Below are positions 6,977 through 6,982 of a stretch of DNA of 6,982 nt, one piece after another. A model generated the notes under the pieces. The model was not told the origin of the DNA, did not search any database, and saw only the letters and a list, made by a program, of their open reading frames with translations. The DNA is from Bacteroidota bacterium. GTDB taxonomy: Bacteria > Bacteroidota > Rhodothermia > Rhodothermales > UBA10348. The stretch spans positions 1 to 6,982 of the forward strand of contig JACZYK010000137.1 of assembly GCA_022571135.1 (NCBI GenBank). The letters are read 5' to 3'. Both the position numbers and the translations under genes were made by a program. The first letter of the stretch is position 1. Each line of letters starts with the position of its first letter.

Positions 6977-6982
6977 GACTTC

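Noticed and set aside
1..6982. CRISPR arrays, insertion sequences, tRNA or rRNA genes, defence systems
   Set aside because: No regularly spaced repeats, terminal inverted repeats with transposase, cloverleaf-like sequence or rRNA-like stretch was seen; nearly all of the window is explained by five metabolic and transport genes.

Overview
The window carries five protein-coding genes in two convergent blocks, and all the genes that end inside it look intact. DNA is moderately GC-rich (about 60% by eye in most genes). Shine-Dalgarno motifs are weak or absent at most starts. Together with the form of FeoB (gate motif GFACAIPAIMATR, an extra hydrophilic insert, and an LQCAST...SWKWP C-terminal end), this hints at a bacterium of the Bacteroidota/Rhodothermota (FCB) type. 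That placement is tentative: no rRNA or other marker gene is present.

Left part, + strand. Positions 1-242 hold no convincing gene, but contain a perfect 15-bp palindrome (TGTAAC-GTT-GTTACA, 111-125) that could be an operator. FeoB, the GTP-dependent ferrous iron importer, fills 243-2498. No feoA is visible beside it.

Right part, - strand, read right to left. A tightly packed unit holds a CitF-type citrate lyase alpha subunit / CoA-transferase (citF, start close to or beyond the right edge), a 117-residue protein of unknown function that is clearly AT-richer than its neighbours, a class V PLP-dependent enzyme (aminotransferase / desulfurase / kynureninase superfamily), and an 11-TM sodium:neurotransmitter symporter (NSS) family transporter. 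Gaps are 7, 1 and about 11 bases (or a 4-base overlap), so the four genes are probably co-transcribed. The unit meets feoB tail to tail, with only 7 bases between the two stop codons. A GC-rich hairpin lies inside the last codons of feoB.

Working together (inference): the NSS protein would import an amino acid or related compound with sodium, the PLP enzyme would act on its amino group or side chain, and CitF would move CoA or an acyl carrier onto a citrate-like (citrate or citramalate) acid for cleavage by a CitE-type partner expected beyond the right edge. Canonical citrate lyase accessory genes (citC, citD, citE, citX, citG) are not in the window. This unusual company for CitF is the point most worth following up.
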